Positions 35,247-48,650 of a stretch of 64,000 nucleotides of DNA are shown in pieces. Position 1 is the stretch's first letter, and each line of letters opens with the position of its first letter. The notes below the pieces were generated by a model. That model searched no databases. It was not told the origin of the DNA and worked only from the letters and a program-made list of their open reading frames with translations. The stretch comes from Lucifuga dentata (taxonomy: Eukaryota > Chordata > Actinopteri > Ophidiiformes > Bythitidae), in the NCBI GenBank assembly GCA_014773175.1, contig VXCM01002597.1, forward strand, positions 1-64,000. The letters are read 5' to 3'. The position numbers and the translations under genes are program-made.

Positions 35247-37807
35247 GCAGCTAAAGTAAGCCTCCAAAATGGACTTTCACATAATGGTATTTTTAACAAT
35301 AACTCAAACCTCCAATTAGTAAAAGCTAAACAGGACATGAAATGTATGCATAATGGTTTAAATATAGATTATTGTTTGAGTGTTACTGTGGCTCCATGAT
35401 GAATTAATCATTTTATTACTGCAGTAAACTGTTGAGTCATGTAGCCAAAATCAAAAGACTAAAAGAGAGAACAGAGCCGCACAATTTAATTTTAGCTTTT
35501 AAAATAGCTTAACAGTAGCTATAACTAGTATGTCAAGGCCCCCACCCCACCAACTTCCACCACCTCTCACCTCTCTTCCACTCAGATTAAAGTAATATAA
35601 GAAATTATATAGGACAAATGACTCAGAAGTTACATCAGTTTATAAGCGGCAAGTTATTTAGTTGTATACACAACAATGCATTGAATGCCCCTTAGGATTA
35701 TAAATGGAAAAGGGGCTCTTGCAGTATGTTGAAGGTGGTCCTTGTCAAAGTAAAAAAAAAAAAAAAAANAAAAAAAAAAAAAAAAAGTTATATGCCAATA
35801 GTTGTATGTAGATTTGATTATATTTTATATATAGATTTCTGCACTTTCATTGCAGAATACACTTTCTCAGCGGTCCCTAAGATGCACTTTCTCTTACAGT
35901 CCCACAGTAATAATGCATTCCATTTAAATACATACATGGAAATGGTCAAAATGCATACATGTATCATGTCGGCAAAGATAAAACAAAGACACAATAACTG
36001 TGATTACTGTTTAAAGCCTGTAGCACGTCACTTTTAATTGTTCTAAGTAGCAAACTTAGCAAACATCCTGGTAAAAATATTGGTAATTAATTGGTAGCTT
36101 AATTTAAGGACAATATTATTTCAAGAATGTTCGTTATTATGAATACATTTGGATAAATCTGATGAATCCGTAATTTGAGCTGGTTGAACAGTATGTCCTC
36201 ATGCATGGTGCTTTTTTCTGCAAACATCAGTTATTCCAGTGACACACAATGACTTTATTCTGGTTCATTCCAGGCTTCAGTTTTTAAACTTTAATCTGTC
36301 AGGTCTGAATTATATTTGTAAGAGATGAGTGATTGCTAACCTTGAGTATCAAACGAATGAATAGATTTCAATGTCAGTATGTTAATGGAATGATTTTGTG
36401 TCATAAGAGTTCTTGACATTTAAAGACGCTTGCTGGCAGCTTTAAAATAACTGAGTAAGTATTATAAAAACTGTTCTAGTGAAGCTTTTAGTCTCATTTG
36501 TTGTGCACATGTATTCCAAAGTTCCCACGCTGTGCGCTTATTGAATGAGTGACAGTCTTCTCTAACTCCTCCAAGGTTTTTTGGTTTTTTTCCCCCTCCA
36601 TCTGGCTACTTACAGTCATAATTGCTCTGAGCATAATTTGCCCCTGATCGAACATGACAAAGGTTCTTGATTGTGCTGTATTATGAAAGGTTGTACTGTG
36701 CCATTATACATTAAAACATGGATCATATGACACCTGTCATCTCTGTCGTGTTCTGTGGGATTCTGTACCTGCATTTCCTCCATGCTCTTATAGGTTTTTT
36801 TCTGGTTTCATGCCTCTTTGTGGTGAAATTGGGCACTCATATCCTCCCAAGAGAATGTGTTTGGATATCAAAAATCAGGAAAAAGTTAAGGAGATTTCAT
36901 GAATTGGACACCGTACCAATGAAGTTGTTCTTTCAGTGGAGTCTGGCTGGGTATCGGTTGGGAAGCTCTTGTGGATTTGTTGCGTTCCATGTCTCAGACT
37001 GATATCGAGTCTGCACACGTCATCTGCCGACACTGCAGAGTGATGTTGCAGTCCTGTCATTTCCTTCATTTTTTTATATTCCTCAACATGCTCATGAAAA
37101 CTCCAACAGAATCCAAGTCCTTCTGGGTAACAAACACCTCCAGATGCCTCACAGTTCTTTTTATTTTTACAGTATTCCAACCTTATTAATGGTTATTTTC
37201 TTCAAAGTGTGCTCAGAATCTGGTATATTCTGGTATATTCTGGTATATCTGTATTCCTTAATTTGAAAAACACCAGATCTTTGCATTTCTTTCAGACACT
37301 GATATTATGGAAAGGAATGATTTATGACATGTTGCTAGGTTACGGACATGTTACATGTAACACAATGTACACAAAGCAGAAATTCTGAAGCGAGGTGTTG
37401 CTAGGTTACATGTGTAATTGTCAGTGGAAAGCCTCTCAGGCAATCATATCACTCAGCTGAAACTTCCTGTTGTATAAACAGCCCTCACCCGTAAACTGAC
37501 CTAACAGGAAGTCGATTTAAATGCCTCGTCTAAAATGACAAACAAAGAAATTGTTGTTTTGATGCTGATGCAGGAACTCCTGGATGTATATTTCATTGCC
37601 AAGGCTCAATATGAACTGAGCATGAAACCTCCTCTTTGTCTTTAGCCATCTTATTCTTTGACATATTTTAAAGTTGTTTGTTATCCCCTGAACTTTTAAG
37701 GAATAATGTCAAAGCTATTTTTAGTAATGTTGAAAATTCAACTAAACTATATTGGCCAAATATCACAGTGTTGAAACAGCCTTTGTCAACGTTGAAATGC
37801 TGCCTTG
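35247..37807. other. Non-coding sequence
   Basis: Contains an A-run 35752-35786 with N at 35769, a decamer repeat (TGGTATATTC, three copies) at 37221-37249, a perfect 14-bp palindrome TGTTACATGTAACA near 37350, and two copies of GTGTTGCTAGGTTAC-like sequence (37331 and 37397). Open frames on both strands at 36718-37189 overlap each other and have no domain. Confidence 0.45.
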
Positions 37808-37846
37808 AAAAATAAATAAATAAATAAAATAAATAAATTAATAATG

Positions 37847-37891
<45 letters not shown>

Positions 37892-37892
37892 T
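37808..37892. repeat. (AAAT)n and (AAT)n simple repeat
   Basis: AAATAAAT units followed by about 16 AAT units. The poly-Leu frame on the minus strand is a translation of it. Confidence 0.95.
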
Positions 37893-39360
37893 TAAATTAA
37901 ACAAAACTGTTTTGTATTTTACAAACATTGTAATGATTTTTTCTCACTGCTTCCCTGGGTTCATGTGTTGCTGCTCACTGCTGAATCTTTCACACAAAAC
38001 AGTTTTTAAATATACTATTCAGCATCTCATAAATAAAACACATGCACCTCTGCTAAGATTGCACAATTCACTATAATTTGTGTTGTTAATAAAAGAGAAT
38101 GTTGAAATTTTTCATTTAAATCTGCCTTTGTATCCTGGTATTTATTAAAATACACAGATGGCAGTGACAGACAATCTGATTGGCTGATGACAGCCACAAC
38201 TTTTGAAAATCAGTTATTTAGAAGATTACATGGATTATTTTTGCTTAGTATCAGTCATGATTGAGTTATAGTCATTTAACTTCATCACGTTGCTGTACCG
38301 CCACCAATAGGCCAAAATTTTAAAAATCACAGAGAGCTGGTATGTGCACGTGACACTTTAACTTTGTATAAGCACTATACTGATTTATGTGTATTTCTGT
38401 ATTAACTGCTAATCAAATGCACTCTAATCTTCATTCAACTCACAGTCCTATTTTAAATTAAATCACTGCAGAGACATTTAAACCACACTCAGTGTGTGTT
38501 TGTGTTTGTGCATGTGCATGTCATTAATTTTGCCTACATGTTGGGAATTACAGGAAATTCTTATGACAACACTTTAATAATCTGTTTTGTTGATGAGCTT
38601 TGCAGATAAAACAGGTTGAAGCAAGCACAGCTCAAATTTTCACTCACTTCATCTCAGCTTGTGATGCTCATTCTGCTTGGCTCCAAATAACACTCAGCTC
38701 TGATGCCAGGACATCGATGAACGCTGAAGACTCATCACGTTACCCTGTTGTAATCTCTGTCTGTTGTTGACCTTTGAGGCCAAGATTTTGTCAATTTCTG
38801 GCCTCAGAAAATTTAAGTTATAACCTTTGGGTTATAACAGACACAGCTGAGAGACTGAGGTTATTTTATTTTATTTTTTTAGCAATTTTATTTTTTTATA
38901 GAGGAGAATTTATTTACTTTCTGAAGTCATAAAATGAGAGTATGATGTTGTTTATATTTTAGCTTCTTGCCCATGTAATGTAACCCTTTGTCACCAAACA
39001 TTGGATTGTGAAAATCTTAACATTTCTGCCAAGTCTGTAACCACAACATTGTTTGCACGGTTTGTGTTAGTGAATGTGTGAAGTGTGAAGGGCTCAATCA
39101 AAACCAGATCACAAGACAATGAAGTCTGAAATCATTTTGTAGAATCTAGAATCAAGATTAAATTTAAATTATTTTTTATCAACCTTTGTCCTCTGATTTT
39201 TAGCCACATTTTTTGTTTAATTTTTTCATGTTGGTTTATTTTGAATAAATTTAATTTATTTCTATTTTTGCATTTTTTACATTTTACTTTCTATTTTATT
39301 TCTATTTCATTTCTATTTTTATACATTTATTTTAGTTCTTACCTATGATTTATTTATTTA
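37893..39360. other. Non-coding sequence
   Basis: AT-rich; no gene or transposon recognised. Confidence 0.5.
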
Positions 39361-39386
39361 TTATTAGTATTAATATTAGTATTAGT

Positions 39387-39454
<68 letters not shown>

Positions 39455-39870
39455 ATTTTATTTATAGGCGCCTTTCATGGCACTCAAGGACACCTTACAG
39501 TAAAAACAACAGCAAAATCAAAAACATTTGAAACAATGAAGACAAAAGAGGATAAAACATAAAACGTGACAGTTAACAGAGTGTAGGCTAATTTGAACAG
39601 GTGTGTTTTAATCTGTGATTTGACCTGTGTGATTGAGTCCAGCTGATGGATGTGCAGTGGAAGTGAGTTCCAGAGTCTGGGTGCAGAGCAGCTGAAAGCT
39701 CTGGCACCCATGGAGCTGAGTCTGAAAGGTGGAACTGAGGGTAGAACAGCTGAAGAAGATCGCAGAGAACGGAACGGTGTGTAGGGATGAAGAAGTTCTG
39801 AGAGGTATGGTGGGGCCAGGTTATGGAGGGCTTTGAAGGTCAGCAGTAGAACTTCAAGTGTACTTCAAGC
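39361..39870 (-). pseudogene. L2/Rex1-like LINE, C-terminus of ORF2, 3' UTR and (TTA)n tail
   Basis: Read on the minus strand, about 39860-39712 encodes LLTFKALHNLAPPYLSELL, and 39711-39484 continues MGARAFSCSAPRLWNSLPL, then SQIKTHLFKLAY. This FKALxxLAPPYL ... APRLWNSLP ... FKxxLKTxLF layout is the ORF2 C-terminus of L2/Rex1-like LINEs. A short 3' UTR (GGCGCCTATAAATAAAATG on that strand) and a (TTA)n run at 39391-39455 follow in the order expected of a 3' end. The copy is 5'-truncated and lacks the reverse-transcriptase core. Confidence 0.85.
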
Positions 39871-40659
39871 AGTACTTCAAGCAGTAGCACTTTAAGTGGC
39901 AAATAAAAGACAAACTCATGTCTTGGTGAATGCAGATTTTGACTTTGAGCACAGCATCGGTCAGGTTTTCTGGTCCGCGGGTTTGATTCTGTTATTGCTG
40001 CAGGGCAAACTGAGGCCCAAAAAAAACTTTAAAAAAAAATCAGTAAAAGCACACAGAAGATAATAGCATAAACATTTGAAGGACACTTTCACCATTTCCC
40101 TCACTTTATGATACGAATAAAAAAACTGATCAGTTACTCAGGTAACAAAACATAAAACTCTCCTCAAGTCAGACAGAGCCTTGTCTTATTATTTGAAAAG
40201 TTTACATGAAGATGTTAATTTTTTCCCATCTATTGAGACAAGAGATAGAACATATACAACAAAAACACTTACATTAAACACACAAATGTAAGGTGACTTT
40301 AGTCAACACAGTTTTTTCAGTTAGCGATAACCTAAGATGTAGGTGTCAAAATAAATTAATTATATTTATATAATTATATTATACATTTATCTGTAAGTTA
40401 ATATTTGTAGGTGGAACGTGGGACATGATCAGGAATTATGTGGTTTCTTTGCAGATATGCAACTTTTTTCAATGCATTTTGGCCCTAAAATGCATCATAC
40501 TGTTACTCTCAAATGGTAAATACCTTCATCCATATTATCAATTATTTTAAATATTTGATCATGTCAAAATAATGACTCAGGAACTACTTACTTAAATAGT
40601 TGGAGTATTATCAAAGAAACTCAGCACAGAAATTATTGCTTTTCCTTTTTTTTTTTTTN
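39871..40659. other. Non-coding sequence
   Basis: No gene recognised. T-run at 40645-40658, then a single N. Confidence 0.5.

Positions 40660-40693
<34 letters not shown>
40660..40693. repeat. (CA)n microsatellite
   Basis: About 17 CA units directly after the N at 40659. Confidence 0.95.
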
Positions 40694-40694
<1 letters not shown>

Positions 40695-40980
40695 ACACAT
40701 GCAAACCCCATCCTGCAGCTGAGAGCTTTTTAGTTTATTTTATTTCCTTTCCATTTCATGCATCTCCACCATGTATTTTCAATTAACATTTAGACTTACA
40801 TTAACTTTAATTAGCTTTATATAAGGGGACCAATAAAAGGAAAATTACACCACAGTAAAACTTTATTTTTCCAAGCAATTGCCTCTGAAGGACAGGAAAT
40901 AATAATACAAATTTTTCCAAGTGCAGAATATAGCTCTGTGCTTGAATCATTTTCTACCGCCTCTTTGGCTTATCTCTATC

Positions 40981-41115
40981 ATGGCTGCTGATGATTTGAG
41001 GGCACTTCAGCAAGTCGAGCAATCAGAGTGGCCGAATAACATTAAAGNATGGCTGCTGATGATTTGAGGGCACTTCAGCAAGTCGAGCAATCAGAGTGGC
41101 CGAATAACATTAAAG
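40981..41115. repeat. 67-bp perfect direct duplication around a single N (probable assembly artefact)
   Basis: 40981-41047 and 41049-41115 are identical over 67 bp, separated by the N at 41048. Same geometry and same overlap length as at 2704-2838. Confidence 0.85.
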
Positions 41116-42486
41116 CTGTGGAATGAAATTTCGCTGAAACACAGAGCATACACTATCATACGAATAACCAGCTGCCTTCCGCTGCACTTAAAATGGACTC
41201 CAAACACGTAAAATACGTTGAAGTTTTGCAGAAATAGAAAGCTGAATTCAGGAGGACTTTTTGCTGTATTACCCTCCATTACCAGCATTAAAGGACTGTA
41301 TGGGGAATTGTGATCAGATATACAGAAGAGAGGAAATGCATGTTGTTGAAAAAGAAGAGTCACTTTGGTTTCATTAACAGCTTATTGGGAGATGAAGCAT
41401 CAGTATTCGACTGGCAGAGGGGAAAGTCTGAATTTTCAAGAATGACTACGATTCTATAACAGCCCTGCTAAAATACATGATATTTCACAATTTTACATTT
41501 ATGTCAAAAACTCTCATATAGTCAGAGTCCAATATCACAGGATAAAATGGAAATGATGCCTTAATGCTGTTTTGCGAGCTGTTTATTGCTTACACGTGAG
41601 ATAAGATGGAGCACTGAAAAAAAATTACAGAAAAGAAATATTCTGCAATCTAGCAAGATTTTCTAATATAAAGTATAAAAAATATCCCTGCTAAACAAGT
41701 TAAAAGGGACATATTAAACACTTTGATTGAACGAGATTGTGCAGGTTAACCTATAAACTGGTAACTTGGTATGTTCAGCAAGCCAAAATAAGTATAATTT
41801 CCCACTTATTATCTGCAAAGCTGCAGCAGGCTTTCTGTTTCCTTTCTCTTTGAGTAAAGTGTGTGTGTGCTCTCCAGGTTGCAAAAAGTGTGTTTCCTGT
41901 AATGGGTTTAGGAGGCAGCCAAACAGTGTAGCCCAGCAGCATCACACACCTCTAACACCTAATCAAAAACATCTTATTGCCTTTAACCCAGTCATGAGTC
42001 AGGCTCAGCTGAGGTCAGGCACCTCATTGCAAAACACAGGAATTTAATAAAGTCTTTGTTTTTGTTTTTTTCGTATCCACGAAAAATCATCTCATCATAA
42101 ACCTGCACTAGATTATCAGACTTTTCAATATAATTGGTCTTGATTTTGTGAGGAAGACAGAAAAACCTCCAAAATGAGGTGAGAGATGGAACACATTACA
42201 CAATGTGAAAGGATTGCTCGTTTCAATCATATGTAATATCCAAAAATATTCATCGTTGCACATTGAAGTGTTAGCTTTCCTCATTCATATCAATGTAACA
42301 AAACTCACAGTACACCACATTTATTTCCTGATGTTGTGAGGAAGGGCTGGGCAGGTAGAAACGGGATGTGGTTCTCTACCTTCAGCCTTCAACTGATCTG
42401 CTGAAAAGAGGTGAATGCACTCCGGTCTGCAAAATTTCACAGTGAATTCAATTAACTTCACAAGAATCCAGGAAAGAGACAAGGTG
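41116..42486. other. Non-coding sequence
   Basis: No gene or repeat recognised; frames of about 90 codons on either strand lack domains. Confidence 0.45.
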
Positions 42487-42648
42487 GGTTCCAAAGCCCT
42501 TATTTGATCATTCCTCGCTCCTCAATCCTCTCCTGACCTGGAAACCAATCAGGTCTGCCATCTTTACAGATGTCCCATTAATGCTCTTATTTCTGCTCTG
42601 AGGAGCAAGGAGGCTTTATTTCCTAGAGGATACATGAGTGAGGAAACG
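42487..42648. repeat. MITE-like interspersed repeat family D, copy 2
   Basis: TTCCAAAGCCCTTATTTGAT, CATTCCTCGCTCCTCAATCC, GGTCTGCC, TCTGCTCTGAGGAGCAAGGA and GAGTGAGGAAAC follow the order seen at 27788-27935. The ends are again roughly self-complementary. Confidence 0.6.
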
Positions 42649-44451
42649 TGCTGACACAGGTGTATGGAAAAATCACATCCTTATATAATCATCTCTGTGT
42701 CACTCTGTACAAGCAGCAAAGGAAATTGGTCATTTTTTCTTGGATGTGGAAATTTGTCATGTCTCTGCCTCCTATAACCTGATTTACATCCATTACCCAT
42801 GTATCCTATGGAAGACTTTCAGTTAAATATGACATAATTCGGGTGAACTTTTCATTAAGCACAGATAGATTTAATGCTCCAGCATCCTCTAGTGCTTATT
42901 AAATCAGCCCAGTTTGAGATAATGGATGTTTAAAATTCTACAAGCAACTCTAGTAATCTCTTCCTGTTCTCCAGCTTGACTGTGTTCCTTCACGCCATAT
43001 TTATTACAGGATGAGTCACGTTTGGGGAAAAGGGAGTGAGGGAAAAAGCGTGTGAAAGAGATTTCCAATAGATAAAGTGTTTATAATATTAACAAAGAGC
43101 CTTGTAGCCTAAGAAAAGGAGCTGGAGGTGCCAGAAGTGCTGATGATTTCAAAAAGCAGCAGAGAGTGAAGATTAGGGAAAGAATAGCAATTTCAGTTCA
43201 CACTGAGTCAACCCAGTCAATAGTTCCTTTGCGGGGCGAGAGACTAAGGAGGAAAGTAAGATAAATACATCGAAGTCAACTTTTTTCTTTGAGAACCCGG
43301 CAGAGTTGTTGAATCTGTAGCTGTCACGTTTGATGTGAGTATTGATTTATGAGGTTGACATACACTAGAAAGACTGGCAACTTCAAGGGATCCCACTGTT
43401 TAGCTATGTAAAGCTTGCTTTTAATCCCACAGAAGGTTTAGGCGCTTCTGCTTTGTGTGCAGTCCTGGTTCGACATGGCAGAGTAGCATAATGTGTAATG
43501 ATTGGAATATTGAACTATACATGACTAGAAATAACAAGGAGGAAGTGGTTTTCTTGGGAAACTTCTCTAGGTTTGCATTTTTCCCTCCCAGAGGGGAGTG
43601 AAATATGGTTCAGTGGGAAAAAAAATCAGATCCAGATTTAGTGTCCTAACAAGATGACTGAAAGAATTATTATTATTTTTTGCTTCAACTAAATGGAAAA
43701 AAAAAAGTAAACATGGTCGCTGCAGATGAGTCAGAGAAAGTGTGGACTTTTTGAACTGGAGGGGACGAGATTGAGCAGCAGAGCATAACAAAATTCCTGT
43801 AAAATAACAGGAATAACAATTAGGGTGGAAACATCCCAGTAACAGTTTCAAGGTCATTTTTCCCTAATCCTGTGACATTTTGCACCAAACTGCAAATCAT
43901 TTCTGAAATGGCCACGAGCTACTTTTTTCTGATGTGCTTCTATTACTGCCTCCACGATGGTCTTATCATAATTTTATCATCTCCCTTTAACATTGCTTTT
44001 CCTCCACCCATCAGTCCAAACCTTGCACCCAGGAGTAAAAACCTCAATCACGGGAGCAAAGGAGCTGCAGGCCGATATTATGTGCAGCAGCGTGTGATGT
44101 AAAACACCCACATGTACCCAGCAGCATAATTTTACCTTTTAGAAAAAGAAAGCACACAGCTCTTGTTGTCAGCGTCACCAGATGAAGCCTCCACACTTTG
44201 CTGTGAACAGACCATTTATCCATCTTTTCTTTCCTGACAGCCTTGTTCAGATACGGACACGCTGGCATCCGTGATGGCTGAGCTGCTGAGTTAATTATTA
44301 CTTTCTGCACATTGTGAATATTCTGCCTGTTTCACAAACCCTTTAATCTATTTCAACAGGCAAACACAAAATGTGTTTTAACAGTAAGTGGGAGGCTGGA
44401 TTCGGTCTCAGAAACACATATGGAGGCATGCAGATTTGGTTAGGTAATAGT

Positions 44452-44483
<32 letters not shown>

Positions 44484-44970
44484 AATCATCATATAATTTA
44501 TGTTCTTCGTACATTATGACATTAAATGCTGATCTAATAATATCACTTATAACATGACAGAGAAACATCCTGCCGCTTCAGTGAGGGAAAATTACAAAAT
44601 AAATGTCATTCAAGTAATTATGCTCTTTTCTCTTAGTCAAAGAGCAAACAGATGTTCTAATGTGTTCAAACAGATGTTCCACTGTAAGGTTGTCATTAGG
44701 TTCTTTTTTATCCTCCATATACGTGTTATAATTTAGAAAATTGGCTGACACTGGCAATAAGATTTTAAACAGTTAAGGAAAATCTTAGTTTAAAGTCTTC
44801 CTTTGTTACTTTTTGAATGGGACACATTATGCTTTTTTTAGAATTTTCCCTCATTTTATAGTATAGTATTACATATTGTATTTTATAGTATAGCATAAAA
44901 TGAGAGAAGATTCTTGTTGTCAAAGTATCAATATTAAGGTTCACATCAACAGAAGGACATCCAGGAAGAC
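42649..44970. other. Non-coding sequence
   Basis: No gene recognised. Poly(A) at 44454-44477. A short inverted/direct repeat lies at 44852-44908: outer arms CTCATTTTAT and ATAAAATGAG, with two inner copies of TTTTATAGTATAG. Confidence 0.45.
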
Positions 44971-45312
44971 AAACATGTTGATGTTAACATGTAACAAATG
45001 AATTTACCTGCCGACACACCTGGTTAACAAACTAACCAATTACGAGGCGTGTGAGTGAGTGTTTGGCTGGCATTCGTGTTTCACAGTGCCTGGGTGTTGC
45101 CAGGTGTTACCTGATGCAGCTAGCCAATCAGAATGGAGCAGGCTTTTGAGGAGGGCATCTTAAAGAGACAGTATCTAAAAAGCATGGTTTCACTCAGTGT
45201 ACACAGTGGTGCTGCAATAAGGAAGAATAGAATTGGATCAATGTGTTTTCTGCACATTAAAGTTTTGTAAAGTTCAGAATAGACCCTAAATGCAAATAAG
45301 AACATGGAAATC
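44971..45312 (+). repeat. Interspersed repeat family A, copy 3 (most complete uninterrupted copy)
   Basis: Order: AACATGTTGATGTTAACATG, ACACCTGGTTAAC, GAGGCGTGTGAGTGAGTGTT, GCAGCTAGCCAATCAGAATG, GCAGGCTTTTGAGGAGGGCA, TTAAAGAGACAGTATCTAAA, TTTCACTCAGTGTACACAG, ATAGAATTGGATCAATGTG, CAGAATAGACCCTAAATG and ACATGGAAATCT. It spans the union of copies 1 and 2. No coding potential and no clear terminal repeats. Confidence 0.8.
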
Positions 45313-45918
45313 TATATAATATTTCTCCTTAAAGATTTGAATTCAACTACAAACAGGTTTATAAACTAATGTTTCAAGGTAAATTAGCTTTCTTCAAGAA
45401 ATGTGCCTTAAAAATTAGTTTTCTCAGTTTTACAGAGTGTAATTTGCTTTTCCTGCTGCAGGTGCTGTATTTTTCATTTCACTTTGTAGAGGAAAATTTG
45501 TTTGTATTTCACATTCCCATGGTTTTCCAAGGTGCAAGCTCGTAAAAAATATTAATTTAAAGTTTTCCGATAAAGTTGGTGGTGTCATTTTCTAAATGTG
45601 ACACAGCTGAATATCAATGTGACTCAAACACTTCAGGAATACCTTAAAAGATATATAAGCAACAGTTTTTAGATTACAGACATTTAGGGTGACAGATCTA
45701 CATTTATTTTACATTCAGTTTCTCAGCTCTGCATGAGTTCCAAACACTCTGAAAATATATGCCAGTTATTGGTTGGTATTACATGTTAACAGCACTTGTC
45801 TTATTTATTTATATATATATTTTTTAGATTATATTGCAACTCTTAAAGAAAACATCATTGCATCCAAGACCTCTTCACCCAAAAGCCATGAACAGACAAT
45901 GCAAAAAAGCTGAAAGGA

Positions 45919-45954
<36 letters not shown>

Positions 45955-47184
45955 TTAAAACAAACCTTGAAATCTCAAAAACTTAATGGCCTCCTATCAG
46001 ACTATTAGAGTTTAGTAGCAAGAAATTGATATTTTCCTCTTTGGTTTCCTCCTGTTCCCATAATCCAAGGGTTGTCTTTCAAAACATTGCCTCAGTCACT
46101 GGTTTTTAAGCCATCTTTGATAAATGTAATGACTTTTCTGAACAAAGTAGAGGGGATTAGCCTTCATATTCCTCCTGCATCAATAAATTCCCATATCACT
46201 CCCATGCTAAACCATTTAAACCGAATTTCTCTGTTAACCTTAAAAACTATTTCTTATATTCATGTTCAAATATACTGATGCTGAAAAATGTACTGATGAT
46301 ATTTGGACCAGCTGTATGGTCCAATATATGGAATTTTCTGCCCTGCATCTAGAAAAATATTGCAACTTTAAATATTTTATACTTAAATCAAAGTCAGTTT
46401 TATCCAAGAGTTTAGAAAATAACAAACTAACAACAGTGTATTAAAAAAAAAAAAAAAAAATGAGTCAGTGTTGTACTGAATCATTACATCCTAGCCAGGC
46501 TCTGATGGCTTTATTGTCCAGAACACAGTTTGCATATAGCTCTTAGCTTTCAGTTTTCTTTGGTTGAAAATTTCCATCTTACATAAGTAACTTATTTGGG
46601 CTAATATGACATTAAACAATAGCTAATGTCTCTGGCAGGCTCCTTGTAATTTAGGCTAAAACAACTTGTTGCTAAGTTTGAAAAATGCTGCACGGAAGCT
46701 GAAACCAAATTGCTTAGCCTGGATATAAACTTTTAATATCCCATTTGGATGTTGACACTGAAATATCCATGTTTTCTATGAAAATGAATAAATAGAGTCT
46801 TGAAAGTTGAATATTTAGAACAGAAGTGCTGTTAGATTACAGAGTTAAAAAAATAGTTATATGCAGTACAAAAATAAAGCAGGCATGTTTTTTACTTGGA
46901 TGGATTACTTAAATAAAGAAGGTTTTAGGACTCTGCAAGTTGGTTTTGGCAGTTAATAGAAATTAATGCAAACACCATGCTCCCTAGAGGCTGAAAAACA
47001 CATTTAGAGATCTAAAACACTACTGTATGTTTTGGAAAACAGTAATATTATAAAGTACACGGGTCATAGTAACTGGGATATGAGAGGAATCTGCAAAGAC
47101 AAAACACCATGTATTCACCATTGTGCCACAAGACACTTGCTGAATTACAAACCAGATAGAGTATAATTGTGATTATGGTGACTG
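45313..47184. other. Non-coding sequence
   Basis: Poly(A) at 45921-45950 and 46441-46460, and an AT-rich stretch near 45800-45830. No gene recognised. Confidence 0.5.
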
Positions 47185-47330
47185 TAATCTTAATATTTCT
47201 CATACCTCACAGGGGATAAACAGACCAGCCTACTCCCTCCATCCCCTATGAGTTATGAGAAGTATTAAGTAATCTTAATACTTCTCATACCTCACAGGCG
47301 ATAAACAATAGTAGTCTAAACAGCAGGGAT
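47185..47330. repeat. Local direct duplication plus 16-bp perfect hairpin
   Basis: AATCTTAATATTTCTCATAC, CTCACAGGGGATAAACA (from about 47188) recurs with two changes from 47272. The second copy also forms a perfect hairpin with sequence just before it: arms 47254-47269 and 47274-47289, loop TAAT. So one segment is repeated both directly and in inverted form within 105 bp. Confidence 0.85.
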
Positions 47331-47944
47331 AAACCTAGTCCCTCCACACAACAAAAAGAAAACATTAAAATTTATACCACACCCTGTGATGAAGTTAGTG
47401 ATTAATCTGATTCACTGACTCAGTGTTCTCAGTCTACCCAGAGTACTTTAAAATACAATTGAATGCATTATTAATTGACTATAACAATAAAAGGCAAAAT
47501 ACAACATCCCATAAGCATCAGAGAGTGGCTATTAAAACAGTAAAACAGATTAGCATGAGCTAAAGTTTTAAGCTCAGGGAAACATGGCAGTCAAAACATC
47601 AGTCTGGCAACGCATCAAACACAGGGAGACAGAAATGCATAATCAATACAATAAAGTCTAAGTAATAAGCCTCTCAGAGGACAAAGAATTACGGTAATAT
47701 CATCACCACTGCCTGCCTAAACTACCTGCAGTGGTGAAAATATTCAAATCCCCGACTTAACAAATAACAAATAAATGTATTAGTAATACAATGGAAAAAT
47801 ACAATGCATCGCATATATATATATATCTATGTAGGTATATATACATGTTTTCCACCCCACATTGTATTTACAATTATGGGGATTTTCATCATTTCATTCC
47901 ACAATTTAAAATATTTTATTTCAAACTCTCCAAAAAAACAAAAC

Positions 47945-47948
<4 letters not shown>

Positions 47949-47993
<45 letters not shown>

Positions 47994-48000
47994 NAGAGAG
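47949..48000. repeat. (GA)n microsatellite
   Basis: About 25 GA units with a single N at 47994; flanked by A-rich sequence. Confidence 0.95.
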
Positions 48001-48367
48001 AAGGGAAAAAAAAAAAGAAAAATTGGTGATACAAGGTTGTTTAGCCAAAAATGTAGATACCCTGTTGAGTGAAAAATGCTGACTTCATTTTATGGGATTT
48101 TCATGCTTTCAGGTTTATTATAGAATTACATGTTCCTCTATATTGCAGTGAATTCTCAGGCCTCTTTCCCTTTGTAAAACTTTGAGATAATATATAAAAT
48201 GCATTAAAGCTTAAAGGATAAGAGAGAAGGAGTTACGGAAGCCATCTGCACTCAGTGGCCAAAGAAACAGAAACAGGTGTTCATTGTGCAACAATACAAC
48301 AGTCACTTATCAGAACTGAAGAAGCTGCACTGATGAGAGGCAAAATATCTCCAAGAATTAACAAGAA

Positions 48368-48438
48368 GCTTAGTCTGGATGTCTAGTAGCAGCAGTTCAA
48401 GGTAACTGAACTGCTGCTACTAGACATCCAGACTAAGC
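48368..48438. repeat. Perfect 32-bp inverted repeat with 7-nt loop
   Basis: Arms 48368-48399 and 48407-48438 are exact reverse complements over 32 bp, separated by AGGTAAC. Complementarity stops sharply at both ends. The transcript of either strand would fold into a 71-nt hairpin. No coding frame, transposon end or target duplication accompanies it. Confidence 0.95.
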
Positions 48439-48650
48439 AGTCAGATAAATGTAGTGGAGATAAGAGGGTAATATTTCTCTCAGAAAAGCAGTGGTAACAT
48501 GAAATGAAAAATACGAAGGGAAAAATACCTCTAAATTATATTGAATTGTAGTACTTGAGTAAATGTACTGAGTTATATTACACCTCTTATTACATATATA
48601 AAGTGAAGATAAATATGAAAAGACTTGTTCAATTGTTCTTTAACATCTAC

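Noticed and set aside
36718..37189. Overlapping 94- and 101-codon frames on opposite strands
   Set aside because: Each shadows the other; a hydrophobic stretch at the start of the plus frame is not enough to call a membrane protein.
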